64,000 bases of DNA from Sansalvadorimonas sp965243775 (GCA_965243775.1 CBDEWF010000043.1:45846-109845), one strand, 5' to 3'. Positions 52,110 through 61,131 are shown, counted from the first letter of the stretch. The notes: a model not told the origin generated them from the letters alone. Numbers and translations are program-made.

Positions 52110-52302
52110 GTTCATTAGGGCAATATGTTTCGTTTTCACAATGACGTGTTCTACAGAAGTTCTCTGCCCAGGCTACACCAGCTCTAATATCCGAAAATCA
52201 GGCCTCAGCCGGAGTGGAGAACAACGTTATTCCTGTAAAAACACAGACTGCAGTATGAAAACCTTCATGCTCAGATATCGGGCTGAGGTTAATACTTCTT
52301 AA
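52110..52302 (+). pseudogene. Remnant of an IS1-family InsA-like protein
   Basis: The frame has TCSTEVLCPGYTSSNIRKS and GEQRYSCKNTDCSMKTFML, the zinc-ribbon of IS1 InsA (CPxCxS-x2-IRKSG-x-S-x2-G-x-QRYxCxxC). The second Cys of the first CxxC pair is a Gly or Tyr, and the helix-turn-helix and InsB are missing. It lies between the LysR fragment and the cassette. Confidence 0.72.
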
Positions 52303-52342
52303 AGATAACTGCGATGCTTTGGGACAAGGATTCACCCGCTGC

Positions 52343-52429
52343 GCCTAACGCCTGCTTCAGCCGCGCCGCCGACGGCGGCGTCGAGTGGAGGGGCGAAGCC
52401 CCGGAACGAACTGGAAGCATTTGTTATGT
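52343..52429 (-). repeat. attC-like integron recombination site C
   Basis: On the minus strand it runs from ACATAACAAATGCTTCCAG to CTGAAGCAGGCGTTAGGC. R'' ACATAAC and R' GTTAGGC match the consensus, and TGCTTCCAG pairs with CTGAAGCA with one bulged base, as in true attC sites. The middle contains GCCGCCGTCGGCGGC and GGGGCTTCGCCCC palindromes. The adjacent gene's stop is 9 bases away. Confidence 0.85.
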
Positions 52430-52437
52430 GGCGGTTG

Positions 52438-52995
52438 TTAAATCTGAATTTCTTGTTTCTCTATTAAATCGGCTTTTACTTCCTCAAAGGATTGTTCGGT
52501 CACATCTTCAAACATCTCAGGTGGAACTAAAGAACTAAAAACTCTTAAACGATACTCATTCCCAACCCATAAAACCTCATAATCCATTACATATCGTGGA
52601 TCTTCACTAAAAATTGTACGTCTACCTTCTATCATTACTGACAAAAATAGAGATAGTTCTTCTTCAAGTTCTTCAGGTGGAGCTAAATCATCTAACATAT
52701 TGCTGATAAAGCCATCTTCAAATTCATGACTCAGCTCTTCAGGGTAATTCCCAATGTTCCAGCACACCGATGCCATAGCAATGGCACCCTCAATATCTTC
52801 TTTCGAATCTCCAATCATGTCCAAAAGAGGGGAAGCATAATCCAGTAGAAGTGAAGAGAGCTTCTGTTTTCCAGAATCGTTATCATGCGACTCATACTGC
52901 ACTAAATTTTTTTGTGCTTTTTGCTTCCGTTTCCGTTTTAGCTCTTTTTCCCTGCGTTTTTGACCTGCAGATTTCTTAGCCAAAGCAAACTCCAT
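52438..52995 (-). CDS. Hypothetical protein of an integron cassette
   Basis: The 185-residue protein has a strongly basic, helical N-terminus (KKSAGQKRREKELKRKRKQ), then an acidic helical domain (DLAPPEELEEELSLFLSVM) and an end that is probably strand-rich. No signal peptide or known family is recognised. It is bounded by attC-like sites C (9 bases after the stop) and D (83 bases before the start), the normal arrangement of a cassette gene. Codon use and GC differ from the core genes nearby. Its role is unknown. Confidence 0.75.
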   Translation of the reverse strand: MEFALAKKSAGQKRREKELKRKRKQKAQKNLVQYESHDNDSGKQKLSSLLLDYASPLLDMIGDSKEDIEGAIAMASVCWNIGNYPEELSHEFEDGFISNMLDDLAPPEELEEELSLFLSVMIEGRRTIFSEDPRYVMDYEVLWVGNEYRLRVFSSLVPPEMFEDVTEQSFEEVKADLIEKQEIQI

Positions 52996-53077
52996 AGATA
53001 AAGTATAAAAGGCGAAGTCTATCAGGTTTCACAGGCTTTCCCACAGGCTAAAATTGAGTATGTTGTTTGGAGGAGCC

Positions 53078-53137
53078 ACATAACGCCCGCATGTGGGGCG
53101 CCGCAGCGCGGCGTCCCACACCATGCGCTTGTTAAGC
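53078..53137 (-). repeat. attC-like integron recombination site D
   Basis: On the minus strand: GCTTAACAAGCGCATGG to CATGCGGGCGTTATGT, with R'' GCTTAAC and R' GTTATGT. The inner ~50 bases are the same as in site A, 37 kb away. The long hairpin has a three-base bulge as in attC. Confidence 0.85.
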
Positions 53138-53330
53138 GCGCGATCGCAGGCAATTTTGGTAATGTTGACGCTGGCATTGCACAGAAGAAGCAACGACCAA
53201 CTGCCAGACAGAACCAGTATGTTTGCTTAACAAGCGGTAAAAACCTGTGGCAAACACGGAACTGGCCTGCCAGCTTTGCGGTGTAAGACCTGATGTTTGA
53301 AATTACCCGGATTTTTACACCACATAAATG

Positions 53331-54459
53331 TAAAATAGGACTTACGCATTGACAGCTTCCGCTAATTTTGGGAAGAGATAATCCTTACCTTTAGCAAAGC
53401 TGTCGATGAATGTCGCAACGACATCTTTGTATAGATCTCTCTGATGCTGGTAAACATTAGAGATAACCTTGTCCGCTCGCATCTTCTGTAGCTGAACAAA
53501 GCTGCAAATAGCAGCAAATATATGATTCCGGATGGGCTGCTCATTGCGAACCTGAAAGTGCTCAATATGACAGACCTGCTTGATAGCACGGTGATATTGC
53601 TCAATCTGCCAGTGCTGGTCATGAATCTGTAGGAAGTCCTTTCGAAGAAAGGTGTCGGTGTCGGTTTCCAGCAGGTAAACAACATAGTGGTGCTGCTGCT
53701 GGTCTTTGAGTAGCGTCCGAAACAATTTGATTTTGCCAAAGTCCTTTAGCCACACATCCAGCCCGTTCTCCGATATATCCAGATTTTGAACTTGTTGCCA
53801 CTGGTCTTTTTCCAGTGAAACAGTTCGGTTTTTCTCAACAGCAAACATAAACCCGATCTGGTGGTTTTTTACCTTCTTCAAGTTAGGAGTACCGCTGTAC
53901 CAGAAGTCACCGGTTACAAAAGAGGGCTGAAGGCCCCATGCCAACACCTCATCCAACATGTCACGGAAATAATCATTTTTTGTCTTGTTCTCAGATTTGT
54001 CATAGACCCTGTAGCTGACGGGCATATGACTTCCTGAGAGGTCGGTATAGTAGAGAGTGATGAGGTTGATACCTTTGACAGCTCTATGATGCTTACCTGA
54101 CCAGAAGTGTCCAACAAGAGCCATATACTGGCTATATGGCTTGTCTAAAACGCTGTCATCAACGCTCAAGGTTCCACCTTTTAGGATCAGGCAACCCTTG
54201 ACCTCATTGAAAAGATCAATGGTTTCAAAGTTTTCCCGATGCAAAAAGCGATTTGCGCTGTGGTGAGAAATGCCTGTTACCTCCGAAAGTCGAGTGCAAG
54301 TCGAGGATTTGGGTTCGCTGATTAAAAAGCCCATGTACATAGGCAAGTTGTATCGTGCAGTAGTGGGACGGGACGTACTTCGCATTATCCTGAACAAAAA
54401 TGATCTCTGGACGATCATCAGTAATCACTGTGGGCTGTCAATGCGAAAGTCCTATTTTA
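53331..54459 (-). mobile_element. IS701/IS4-like insertion sequence
   Basis: The 1.13-kb element is bounded by 26-bp inverted repeats (starting TAAAATAGGACTT; one mismatch) at 53331-53356 and 54434-54459. It carries a single transposase gene on the minus strand. I could not confirm a target duplication. Confidence 0.9.
53342..54418 (-). CDS. IS701/IS4-like DDE transposase
   Basis: The 358-codon frame has SVDDSVLDKPYSQYM (first Asp), FVTGDFWYSG (second Asp) and HWQIEQYHRAIKQVCHIE, the YREK-like segment with the Glu. These place it in the IS701/IS4 group. The true start may be the ATG at about 54343 (MYMGFL) rather than the first codon of the frame, as the first ~26 residues are unlike the family. 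It appears intact. Confidence 0.88.
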   Translation of the reverse strand: MIVQRSFLFRIMRSTSRPTTARYNLPMYMGFLISEPKSSTCTRLSEVTGISHHSANRFLHRENFETIDLFNEVKGCLILKGGTLSVDDSVLDKPYSQYMALVGHFWSGKHHRAVKGINLITLYYTDLSGSHMPVSYRVYDKSENKTKNDYFRDMLDEVLAWGLQPSFVTGDFWYSGTPNLKKVKNHQIGFMFAVEKNRTVSLEKDQWQQVQNLDISENGLDVWLKDFGKIKLFRTLLKDQQQHHYVVYLLETDTDTFLRKDFLQIHDQHWQIEQYHRAIKQVCHIEHFQVRNEQPIRNHIFAAICSFVQLQKMRADKVISNVYQHQRDLYKDVVATFIDSFAKGKDYLFPKLAEAVNA

Positions 54460-54777
54460 TTAAATAATCCACTTTTTGGTTGTTGGATCTGAAACATTGT
54501 TTCCCCTGCTCTTTACCCGGTAGTCTCTTTATACGGCGACTTTAGCCCCGTTGTTATATGGACTGAGGTCTTCTGTAGAGAGAAGTCAATCCCCCAAAGA
54601 GAGAGGAAAGTTAGTCTATCGCACTCTATTTTGTGTAAGCATGTGACTAAAAATGTGCCTTTATGTAGCGGGATGCAGGAAATATCTGCCCATAACTCTT
54701 GGGTTCAGGGTGCAGGAACGGTTGCGTAGCAGGTATAATCACCCGATTTAGAAAGCTAGGATTAAAGAGAACGCCGG
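54460..54777 (+). other. Intergenic region upstream of ffh
   Basis: This 318-base gap lies between the IS701-like element and ffh. No gene or RNA gene is recognised. It must hold the ffh promoter; a TATAAT is listed separately. Confidence 0.5.
54734..54739 (+). promoter_or_regulatory. Candidate -10 box (TATAAT) of ffh
   Basis: A perfect TATAAT lies 38 bases before the ffh ATG. A convincing -35 box at 17 bases is not seen, so the call is only tentative. Confidence 0.4.
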
Positions 54778-56211
54778 ATGTTCCAGAATCTTTCTGATCG
54801 CCTGTCACAGACTCTCCGGGATGTCACCGGCAAGGCGAAACTGACCGAAGACAACATTAAGGACACGCTCCGCGAAGTCCGCATGGCCCTGCTAGAGGCT
54901 GACGTTGCCCTGCCTGTTGTCAAGGAGTTTGTGAACCGGGTCCGTGAGCGGGCCATTGGTCAAGAGGTTCAGCAGAGTCTCAGCCCGGGCCAGATCTTCG
55001 TCAAGATCGTGAATAACGAACTGGTCGAAGTGATGGGGGCTACCAACGATGAACTGAATCTGGCCACCCAGCCTCCGGCGGTAATCCTGATGGCGGGTCT
55101 GCAGGGGGCTGGTAAAACCACCTCTGTCGCCAAATTGTCCAAGTGGCTGCAGGAACGCAAGAAAAAATCTGTACTGGTAGCCAGTGCTGACGTTTACCGC
55201 CCTGCCGCCATCAAACAGCTGGAAACTCTGGCGGGTGAGGTTGATGCCACCTTCTTCCCGTCTTCTGTTGATCAGAAGCCTGTTGATATTGCCCGTAATG
55301 CTATTCAGGAAGCCCGCCTGAAGCATAAAGATGTGGTGATTATCGATACTGCCGGTCGTCTTCATGTTGATGAAAATATGATGGTCGAGATTAAAGAGCT
55401 GCACGGGGCTATCAATCCGATTGAAACCCTGTTCGTAGTTGATGCCATGACCGGTCAGGATGCTGCTAACACCGCCAAGGCCTTTAACGATGCTCTGCCG
55501 CTGACTGGTGTGATCCTGACCAAAGCTGATGGTGATGCCCGTGGCGGTGCCGCTCTTTCTGTGCGCCATATCACTGGCAAGCCGATCAAGTTCCTGGGTA
55601 TGGGGGAAAAGGTAGAAGCTCTTGAGCCTTTCCATCCTGACCGTATCGCGTCCCGTATTCTGGGGATGGGCGATATTCTCTCTCTGGTTGAAGAGGCAGA
55701 ACGCAAGCTTGACAAGAAGAAAGCGGACAAGCTGGTCACCAAGCTCAAGAAGGGTAAAAGCTTTGACCTGGAAGATTTCCGTGATCAGTTGCTGCAGATG
55801 AAAAATATGGGTGGTCTTGGTGGCCTGATGGATAAGTTGCCCGGGATGGGAGGTATGGCTGATATGGCCCAGAACCCCCAGACCAATAAGATGTTTGGGC
55901 AGATGGAGGCCATCATTAACTCCATGACCCCGAAAGAGCGTCGCAACCCGGATGTTATCAATGGCTCCCGCAAGAAGCGTATTGCGGCCGGTTCCGGCAC
56001 CCAGATCCAGGATATTAACCGCCTGATCAAGCAGCACAAGCAGATGGCCAAGATGATGAAGAAGATGACCGCCAAAGGCGGCATGGCCAAGATGATGCGT
56101 GGTCTTGGTGCTCTGAAAGGCCAAATGCCTGGAGGTATGGGGGGCATGGGTGGAATGGGTGGTCCCGGAGGAATGCTGCCTCCTGGAGGGGGAAAGAAGT
56201 TTCCATTCTGA
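54778..56211 (+). CDS. ffh: Signal recognition particle protein Ffh
   Basis: Ffh binds signal sequences and 4.5S RNA and delivers ribosomes to FtsY at the membrane. The 477-residue protein has the N domain (1-85), the GTPase G domain with GLQGAGKTTSVAKL (G1), DTAGRLHVD (G3) and TKADGDARGG (G4), and the Met-rich M domain from about 320. The RNA-binding RRKRIAAGSG motif appears as RKKRIAAGSGTQIQDINRLIKQ. The tail is Gly/Met/Pro-rich (GGMGGMGGMGGPGGML). The gene is intact and ends with a terminator hairpin. In gammaproteobacteria rpsP usually follows ffh directly; here about 3.3 kb with an IS630-like element and a secreted protein separate them. Confidence 0.98.
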   Translation: MFQNLSDRLSQTLRDVTGKAKLTEDNIKDTLREVRMALLEADVALPVVKEFVNRVRERAIGQEVQQSLSPGQIFVKIVNNELVEVMGATNDELNLATQPPAVILMAGLQGAGKTTSVAKLSKWLQERKKKSVLVASADVYRPAAIKQLETLAGEVDATFFPSSVDQKPVDIARNAIQEARLKHKDVVIIDTAGRLHVDENMMVEIKELHGAINPIETLFVVDAMTGQDAANTAKAFNDALPLTGVILTKADGDARGGAALSVRHITGKPIKFLGMGEKVEALEPFHPDRIASRILGMGDILSLVEEAERKLDKKKADKLVTKLKKGKSFDLEDFRDQLLQMKNMGGLGGLMDKLPGMGGMADMAQNPQTNKMFGQMEAIINSMTPKERRNPDVINGSRKKRIAAGSGTQIQDINRLIKQHKQMAKMMKKMTAKGGMAKMMRGLGALKGQMPGGMGGMGGMGGPGGMLPPGGGKKFPF

Positions 56212-56225
56212 TCTAATTGATAATC

Positions 56226-56258
56226 AAACAGTCCTGGTAGTGTTATCGGGGCTGTTTT
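56226..56258 (+). terminator. Terminator after ffh
   Basis: AAACAG and CTGTTT with inner CC/GG form a stem that ends in TTTTAAT, 15 bases after the ffh stop. Confidence 0.7.
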
Positions 56259-56275
56259 AATCTCTGAGGGTCTAA

Positions 56276-56400
56276 TTCCCCGCAGCTTGCTGCGCTTCCA
56301 CGACGAAGTCGTGGTAAAAGATAAGACCCAAGAACAATACCCCGCTTTCGCGTAGCGAAAGTTCGAGCGAAGCGAGAAGGGCTTGCCCCGGGGTTATTTA
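56276..56400. repeat. Cluster of short palindromes
   Basis: Several hairpins are packed in ~125 bases: CGCAGCTTGCTGCG, CCACGACGAAGTCGTGG, CTTTCGCGTAGCGAAAG and TCGAGCGAAGCGAGAA, ending with CCCCGGGG. There is no coding frame. This looks like a REP-type repeat cluster, useful for transcription ends or transposase binding. Confidence 0.7.
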
Positions 56401-56634
56401 TTATGCCATCAAGTCTTTCTGGTTGAGCTGGTTGAGATTTTCCCGGGTCGCTTTGAGCTGCCCGGAAAGTTCTTCAATAGAGTGAAGTCCTGTTTCTGAT
56501 TTCCGATGTTGTAAATCATGTATTAATGAGCTTTCTGAATTGGCCAGCCTTCGCCTTGTTTTCTGAAGTGTTCTGTAGCTGTTATGCAAGTTATAAGCTG
56601 CGGAGAATTGATCTGGATGGCTGGTTTTTCGCAC
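56401..56634 (-). CDS. Small helical hypothetical protein
   Basis: The 77-codon frame encodes a highly charged, helical protein with a heptad pattern (LQKTRRRLANSESSLIHDL, IEELSGQLKATRENLNQLN). No signal peptide or known family is seen. The stop lies at the edge of the palindrome cluster. It may be a real small gene or a leftover, and I could not find a ribosome site that decides. Confidence 0.4.
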   Translation of the reverse strand: MRKTSHPDQFSAAYNLHNSYRTLQKTRRRLANSESSLIHDLQHRKSETGLHSIEELSGQLKATRENLNQLNQKDLMA

Positions 56635-56730
56635 GCCAATCCATACGAGTAACTTTCGGAAGCGTATTCTGACAAGGTTTTATCGACCTCACCTGGATCT
56701 AAAGGAGGGGGTCAAACGCTGTGCATCTTC

Positions 56731-58132
56731 ACCTAATGTAGCGGTTTTGCCAAAGTGCGAGCTTGCTCTTTTTTCTTCCTGGATTGGGGGAGGGCTTTCT
56801 GGTGGAAAGTTGCTAGTGCCGGAAAGCTCTAATATCTATACCGCCTCAGATATGCTCAGATCTGTCTGCCCAAGCCATCAAGAGTAGTAGCAAGGATGCA
56901 GGCAGATCACTGTAAATCTTTCACTCTAAGCGAACAGCAACGTAATGAACTTCAAAATATCGTTCGCAAGCGCAGCAGCACTCAGGCATTTGTGCTCAGA
57001 GCCAAAATCATTCTGGCCGCTGAACAAGGTTTGAGTATCAGGGCTTCGGCTCTGCAACTGAGTTGTAACCGGGGGACTGTGACTCTCTGGCGTAAGCACT
57101 GGGTTGAGCGTTCTGATGACATGTCAGCGATGGAGCGATTGCAAGAGGCTCCAAGACCTGGAGCACCGCCCAAATTTAAAGCAGAGCAAGTCTGCCAAAT
57201 TATGGCTCTGGCTTGTGAAAAGCCGGAAAATCATGGCTATATCTTGAGTCACTGGTCACAGAATGCACTGGCCAAAGCGGCCATGGATAAGAACATTGTT
57301 GAATCCATTTCACAACGCCAGGTCGGCCGATTTTTAAAATCAGGCCGATATTCGCCCCGATAAAGTCCGGGGCTGGGTAGATACCCCCAAAGACGAGGCT
57401 TTTGATGAGCGCTGTGCGGATGTCTGTGAGACTTACCAGCTAGCTCCGGCACGAGCAGAAAACAAGATTCACACCATTTCCTTTGACGAGAAGACAGGGA
57501 TTCAGGCTCTCGAGCCAGCATCACCAGGTAAATGCGTGAAGCCTGGGCAGGTCGAAAAAAGGGAGTTTGAATATGTGCGTCATGGAACACAGGCCCTGCT
57601 GGCAGGCATGAATGTCGCGACGGGAAAAATTCTGCCCCTGGTCAGTGAGACACGCACTGAACAGGATTTTGCGCTCTGGCTGGAGATAATGATACTCAGC
57701 GATCCTGAGGCCCGGGGTTGGCATATCGTTGCTGACAATCTGAATACGCACATGTCGGAGGCCGCTGTTCGATTCGTGGCAGCTATAGAGGGTACATCTG
57801 AGGAAGAGCTTGGTATCAAAGGCAAATCCGGGATATTGAAATCCATGCAAAGCCGGTCGGCCTATCTCTCAGACTCGTCCCACAAGGTCGTGTTTCACTA
57901 CACACCCAAGCACGCTTCCTGGCTTAACCAGATTGAGATTTGGTTTTCCATACTGGTGAGGCGATTCCTCAAGCGCAGTGGCTTTGTCTCGAAAGAAGAC
58001 TTAAAAAACCGCCTCCATGGTTTCATCGACTTCTTTAATGAAACCATGGCTAAACCGTTCAAGTGGACTTACAAGGGGAGACCACTGCAAGCATGATGGC
58101 GTGGTCTTTTGAGCTATGCGGCACTAGGTGGT
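56731..58132 (+). mobile_element. IS630-like element (boundaries approximate)
   Basis: A transposase in two frames lies between imperfect inverted ends CACCTAATGTAGC (about 56731) and CACCTAGTGCCGC read from the right (about 58132). The ends are weakly matched and the TA duplication is not certain. It separates ffh from rpsP. Confidence 0.6.
56896..58096 (+). pseudogene. IS630-like transposase in two frames
   Basis: The first frame (56896-57363) encodes the helix-turn-helix part (QQRNELQNIVRKRSSTQA, ALQLSCNRGTVTLWRKHW). The second, from about 57350 to 58096, encodes the DDE core: HTISFDEKTGIQALE, WHIVADNLNTHMSEA and HYTPKHASWLNQIEIWFS. A +1 shift at CGCCCCGATAAAG (57350-57362) would join them as SGRYSPDKVRGWVDTP. 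Such IS630 genes are normally a single frame, so a point indel is likely and the element may be dead; programmed frameshifting is an alternative. Confidence 0.85.
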
Positions 58133-58358
58133 TTTTGTATAGGGTGCTTGCGATCCATTGCATCCTTTTCCAGCAGTGTGTTGCCTGTAGCTGATGGGTT
58201 GTTAATTAGGTGAGTTATAAAACCAGATTTATTGAGTTATAGCACAGGATTGATTTCATAAGTGTCTGGATGGCCATGAAGGGCTAATCTGAAGTGGAGT
58301 ATCGAGAGGAGTTTTTCAGGATTAAAAATGCCTGCAACAGATCAGGGAGGAATTTTAA

Positions 58359-59228
58359 ATGAAACCTAGGTGTTTAGTCGCAGTGCTTGTTGGCTGTTTG
58401 TCTGTGCTTGGCAGTTCGTCGCTATTTGCTGCAGATTGTGCTAACCGCTCGCCTGCAAAAATCAAAGGGCACCCAAAATGGAAAATATCTGGCATGATAT
58501 TTGGCCAGCATGGGGGGGCAGATTCCCTGTTAACCGATTTTTACCTAGGGGGCGGGTTGCCTGAAGAGCCGATCAAATATTATTCAAACAGGATTACATT
58601 GAAGCTGGATAAAACACCGGGTATTGCTGAAAAAATAAGGCTCCTGCCTAATCCGCTAACCATACAGTTTGCTATTCCCTATGTCGATCATGGGGGGTCT
58701 CGGGAAGGCTTTTATGATACTCATCAAGCACTGGATGCCTGGCAATATTACGAGATCTTTGAGCATACACAGTCCCATGGCTTTTATGGGAAACAGTTTC
58801 GTGAAGCATGTAAGGTCAAAGAGGGTAAGAAGCAAAAGGGGTTAAATGTATCTGGCTATATCGTCCGGGTGGAGAGAAAAGGGTTTTCAGGGCTGACCCG
58901 CAGTTGCAATATAACAATCAATAAGGGTGGAACAAGGAAGGAGTGGCGCAGGCGGGTGATCGGATACCGGGAAAAAGAGACTTGCGTTTATCGCGATGGT
59001 TATTATGGGCCCAGTTGCCGCACAGAACAGGTACCCATTTATCAGAGCTATCAGGATGATTTTCCTGTCACAGAGTTGTTAATTGCCCACTCTGAAGAAG
59101 CCTGTGCTTATGCAGAAGATACTGGTCGGGCTAATGTGAGAGTCAAAATTGATTTCTCAAAGAGAAAGCGTGCATGGACTGACCCAAACACCACGGTGAT
59201 TCACGGGATCTCTGTTCTGGACGATTGA
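58359..59228 (+). CDS. Secreted hypothetical protein
   Basis: The 289-residue product starts with a signal peptide (LVGCLSVLGSSSLFA, cleaved before ADC). The mature part is basic and contains eight or so Cys (ADCAN, REACKVK, RSCNITIN, ETCVYRD, PSCRTEQ, EACAYAE), suggesting disulfides. A Tyr-rich loop (CVYRDGYYGPSCR) lies near 215. I recognise no domain. The position between the IS630-like element and rpsP is unusual, as this site is normally free of accessory genes. A periplasmic or released protein is expected. Confidence 0.7.
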   Translation: MKPRCLVAVLVGCLSVLGSSSLFAADCANRSPAKIKGHPKWKISGMIFGQHGGADSLLTDFYLGGGLPEEPIKYYSNRITLKLDKTPGIAEKIRLLPNPLTIQFAIPYVDHGGSREGFYDTHQALDAWQYYEIFEHTQSHGFYGKQFREACKVKEGKKQKGLNVSGYIVRVERKGFSGLTRSCNITINKGGTRKEWRRRVIGYREKETCVYRDGYYGPSCRTEQVPIYQSYQDDFPVTELLIAHSEEACAYAEDTGRANVRVKIDFSKRKRAWTDPNTTVIHGISVLDD

Positions 59229-59256
59229 GCCTGTCAGGGTAAGTCCCCCTTTAAAG

Positions 59257-59288
59257 AGCCACCCGTTGGATGGAAGCGGTGGGTGGCT
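59257..59288 (+). terminator. Hairpin after the secreted protein gene
   Basis: AGCCACCC and GGGTGGCT form an 8-bp stem with a 16-base loop, followed by AAGGGTTTT. This is a probable terminator, 29 bases after the stop. Confidence 0.6.
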
Positions 59289-59494
59289 AAGGGTTTTCTC
59301 TCGAGCTGTTCCTGTTGCATAAAGCTGAAATTACCGTAGAATACTGCGCCTTTACGGGAGAAGGCCCGGGCCTTCGCTCGTCCAGTAAGAAAAGTACTTT
59401 CGGGTACGCTCTTGCCGGTTTCTGCCCGGGATCACAGAGATGGCATTTAGTCGTTTTGCCGGAAAGCTCTGTTTACACAGGAAGAGATTATTCC

Positions 59495-59734
59495 ATGGTA
59501 ACTATCCGTCTTGCTCGTGGTGGCTCCAAAAAGCGTCCTTTTTACCACCTGACCGTGTCTGACAGCCGTAAGGCCAGCACTGGCCGTTTCATTGAGCGTG
59601 TAGGTTTCTTTAACCCTATGGCTCGTGGCCAGGAAGAGCGCCTGCGTGTTGACACTGACCGTGTTAACCACTGGGTGGAAAAAGGTGCTCAAGTGAGCGA
59701 CCGTGTTAAGCAACTGCTGAAAAGCGCTGCTTAA
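59495..59734 (+). CDS. rpsP: 30S ribosomal protein S16
   Basis: S16 helps assemble the 30S subunit. The 79 residues start MVTIRLARGGSKKRPFYHL and contain FIERVGFFNP, both typical. I chose the ATG at 59495 with AGGAAGAG 8 bases upstream; the frame is open for 60 more codons upstream, which do not look coding. The last A of the stop is also the first base of rimM, so the two are coupled. It opens the standard rpsP-rimM-trmD-rplS operon. Confidence 0.98.
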   Translation: MVTIRLARGGSKKRPFYHLTVSDSRKASTGRFIERVGFFNPMARGQEERLRVDTDRVNHWVEKGAQVSDRVKQLLKSAA

Positions 59735-60297
59735 TGTCTGTTGCCGGTGAAGCTGCGCACGCTTCCCAGGACCTGCTGGTTATGGGGCGTGTAACGACAG
59801 TGTACGGGATCAAGGGTTGGGTGAAGGTGTATTCCTTTACTGATCCCATGACCAATATCCTTAATTACCGGCACTGGTATCTGCGATACCCCAACGGCCA
59901 GACTGAGGCCGTTAAACTCGACAGTAGCCGTGTCCACGGTAAAGGGCTTATCGCTCTTTTCTCCGGATGCGCAGACCGGAATGAAGCCCTGCGTTTTGCC
60001 GGTGCTGATATTCTGGTTAACAGTCGGGAGCTGCCTGAACCTGAATCCGGTGAGTACTACTGGTACCAGCTGGAAGGCCTGGCAGTGATTACTCAGAACG
60101 ATGCCGGTGAAGACATCAATCTGGGTAAAGTTCATCACCTGATGGAAACAGGATCTAACGATGTTCTTTCGGTTCGTGGTGCCCGTGGCAGCATTGATCG
60201 TCGTGAACGTTTGATTCCCTGGATCGATGATCAGGTGATACAAGAAGTGAACCTTGATGAAGGGTTCATTCGGGTCGATTGGGATCCGGACTTTTAA
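59734..60297 (+). CDS. rimM: 16S rRNA processing protein RimM
   Basis: RimM helps mature the 30S head by binding S19. The 187-residue protein has the N-terminal barrel (LLVMGRVTTVYGIKGWVKV) and the PRC-barrel half (EYYWYQLEGLAVI, LGKVHHLMETGSNDVLSV, RERLIPWIDDQVI). The length fits the family. Its start overlaps the rpsP stop by one base (TAATG), and its stop overlaps the next ATG in the same way. Confidence 0.97.
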   Translation: MSVAGEAAHASQDLLVMGRVTTVYGIKGWVKVYSFTDPMTNILNYRHWYLRYPNGQTEAVKLDSSRVHGKGLIALFSGCADRNEALRFAGADILVNSRELPEPESGEYYWYQLEGLAVITQNDAGEDINLGKVHHLMETGSNDVLSVRGARGSIDRRERLIPWIDDQVIQEVNLDEGFIRVDWDPDF

Positions 60298-61079
60298 TGT
60301 TAAAAGTGAGTATGAGGTTCGATGTTGTAACGCTCTTTCCGGATATGTTCAAAGCGGTCACCGAAAATGGTGTCAGCGGGCGGGCAATAAGGAATGGGCT
60401 GATTGAAGTGAACGCCTGGAATCCCCGGGAATACACTCATGATCGACATCGGACAGTGGATGACCGGCCTTATGGCGGTGGTCCCGGCATGTTGATGAAA
60501 ATTCAACCTCTGCGTGATGCAATACAGGCGGCAAAGGAAGCTGCAGGTCCTGACACAACCGTGATCTATCTTTCGCCTCAGGGTCGCAGACTCGATCAGG
60601 CGGGAGTGAAAGAGCTGGCTGAGAGGAAGAAGCTGGTATTGGTTGCAGGACGGTACGAAGGTATTGATGAGAGGCTGGTTCAAACAGAGATTGACGAAGA
60701 GTGGTCTCTGGGGGACTTTGTCCTGAGTGGCGGCGAACTGCCTGCCATGACCCTTATCGATGCCGTATCGCGCTTTGTACCGGGCACCCTGGGTCATCAG
60801 GATTCTGCTCAGGAAGATTCATTCGCTGAAGGCCTGCTCGATTGTCCTCATTACACTCGTCCAGAGGTATTTGAAGACAGAGAAGTTCCGGAAGTTCTGC
60901 TTTCGGGAAATCACGAGCATATCCGTCAGTGGCGGCTGAAACAGTCGCTCGGACGGACCTGGCTCCGGCGGCCCGACCTTCTCGAAGGGCGAGCCATGTC
61001 GGACGAAGAAGAAAGGCTATTGGCTGAATTTATCCGTGATCATCATGACGCGGACAATGACCAGACGATTTGTGAATGA
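60297..61079 (+). CDS. trmD: tRNA (guanine-N1)-methyltransferase TrmD
   Basis: TrmD methylates G37 in tRNAs reading CNN and CGG codons, which prevents frameshifting. It has the trefoil-knot SPOUT motifs RPYGGGPGMLMK, YLSPQGRRLDQ, LVAGRYEGIDERL and SLGDFVLSGGELPAM. The ATG at 60297 overlaps the rimM stop (TAATG), giving 260 residues; the ATG at 60312 gives MRFDVVTLFPDMF, closer to the E. coli start. Either is possible. The length is normal. Confidence 0.97.
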   Translation: MLKVSMRFDVVTLFPDMFKAVTENGVSGRAIRNGLIEVNAWNPREYTHDRHRTVDDRPYGGGPGMLMKIQPLRDAIQAAKEAAGPDTTVIYLSPQGRRLDQAGVKELAERKKLVLVAGRYEGIDERLVQTEIDEEWSLGDFVLSGGELPAMTLIDAVSRFVPGTLGHQDSAQEDSFAEGLLDCPHYTRPEVFEDREVPEVLLSGNHEHIRQWRLKQSLGRTWLRRPDLLEGRAMSDEEERLLAEFIRDHHDADNDQTICE

Positions 61080-61131
61080 GTCTGGATTTGAGTGAATTCT
61101 CGATTTTGACTTTTTTGGGAGCAACAGAGCA

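Noticed and set aside
53220..53300. A further attC-like start (GCTTAACAAGCGG) before the IS701-like element
   Set aside because: Only the R''-like end is clear. No matching R' half or foldback arm was found at the proper distance.
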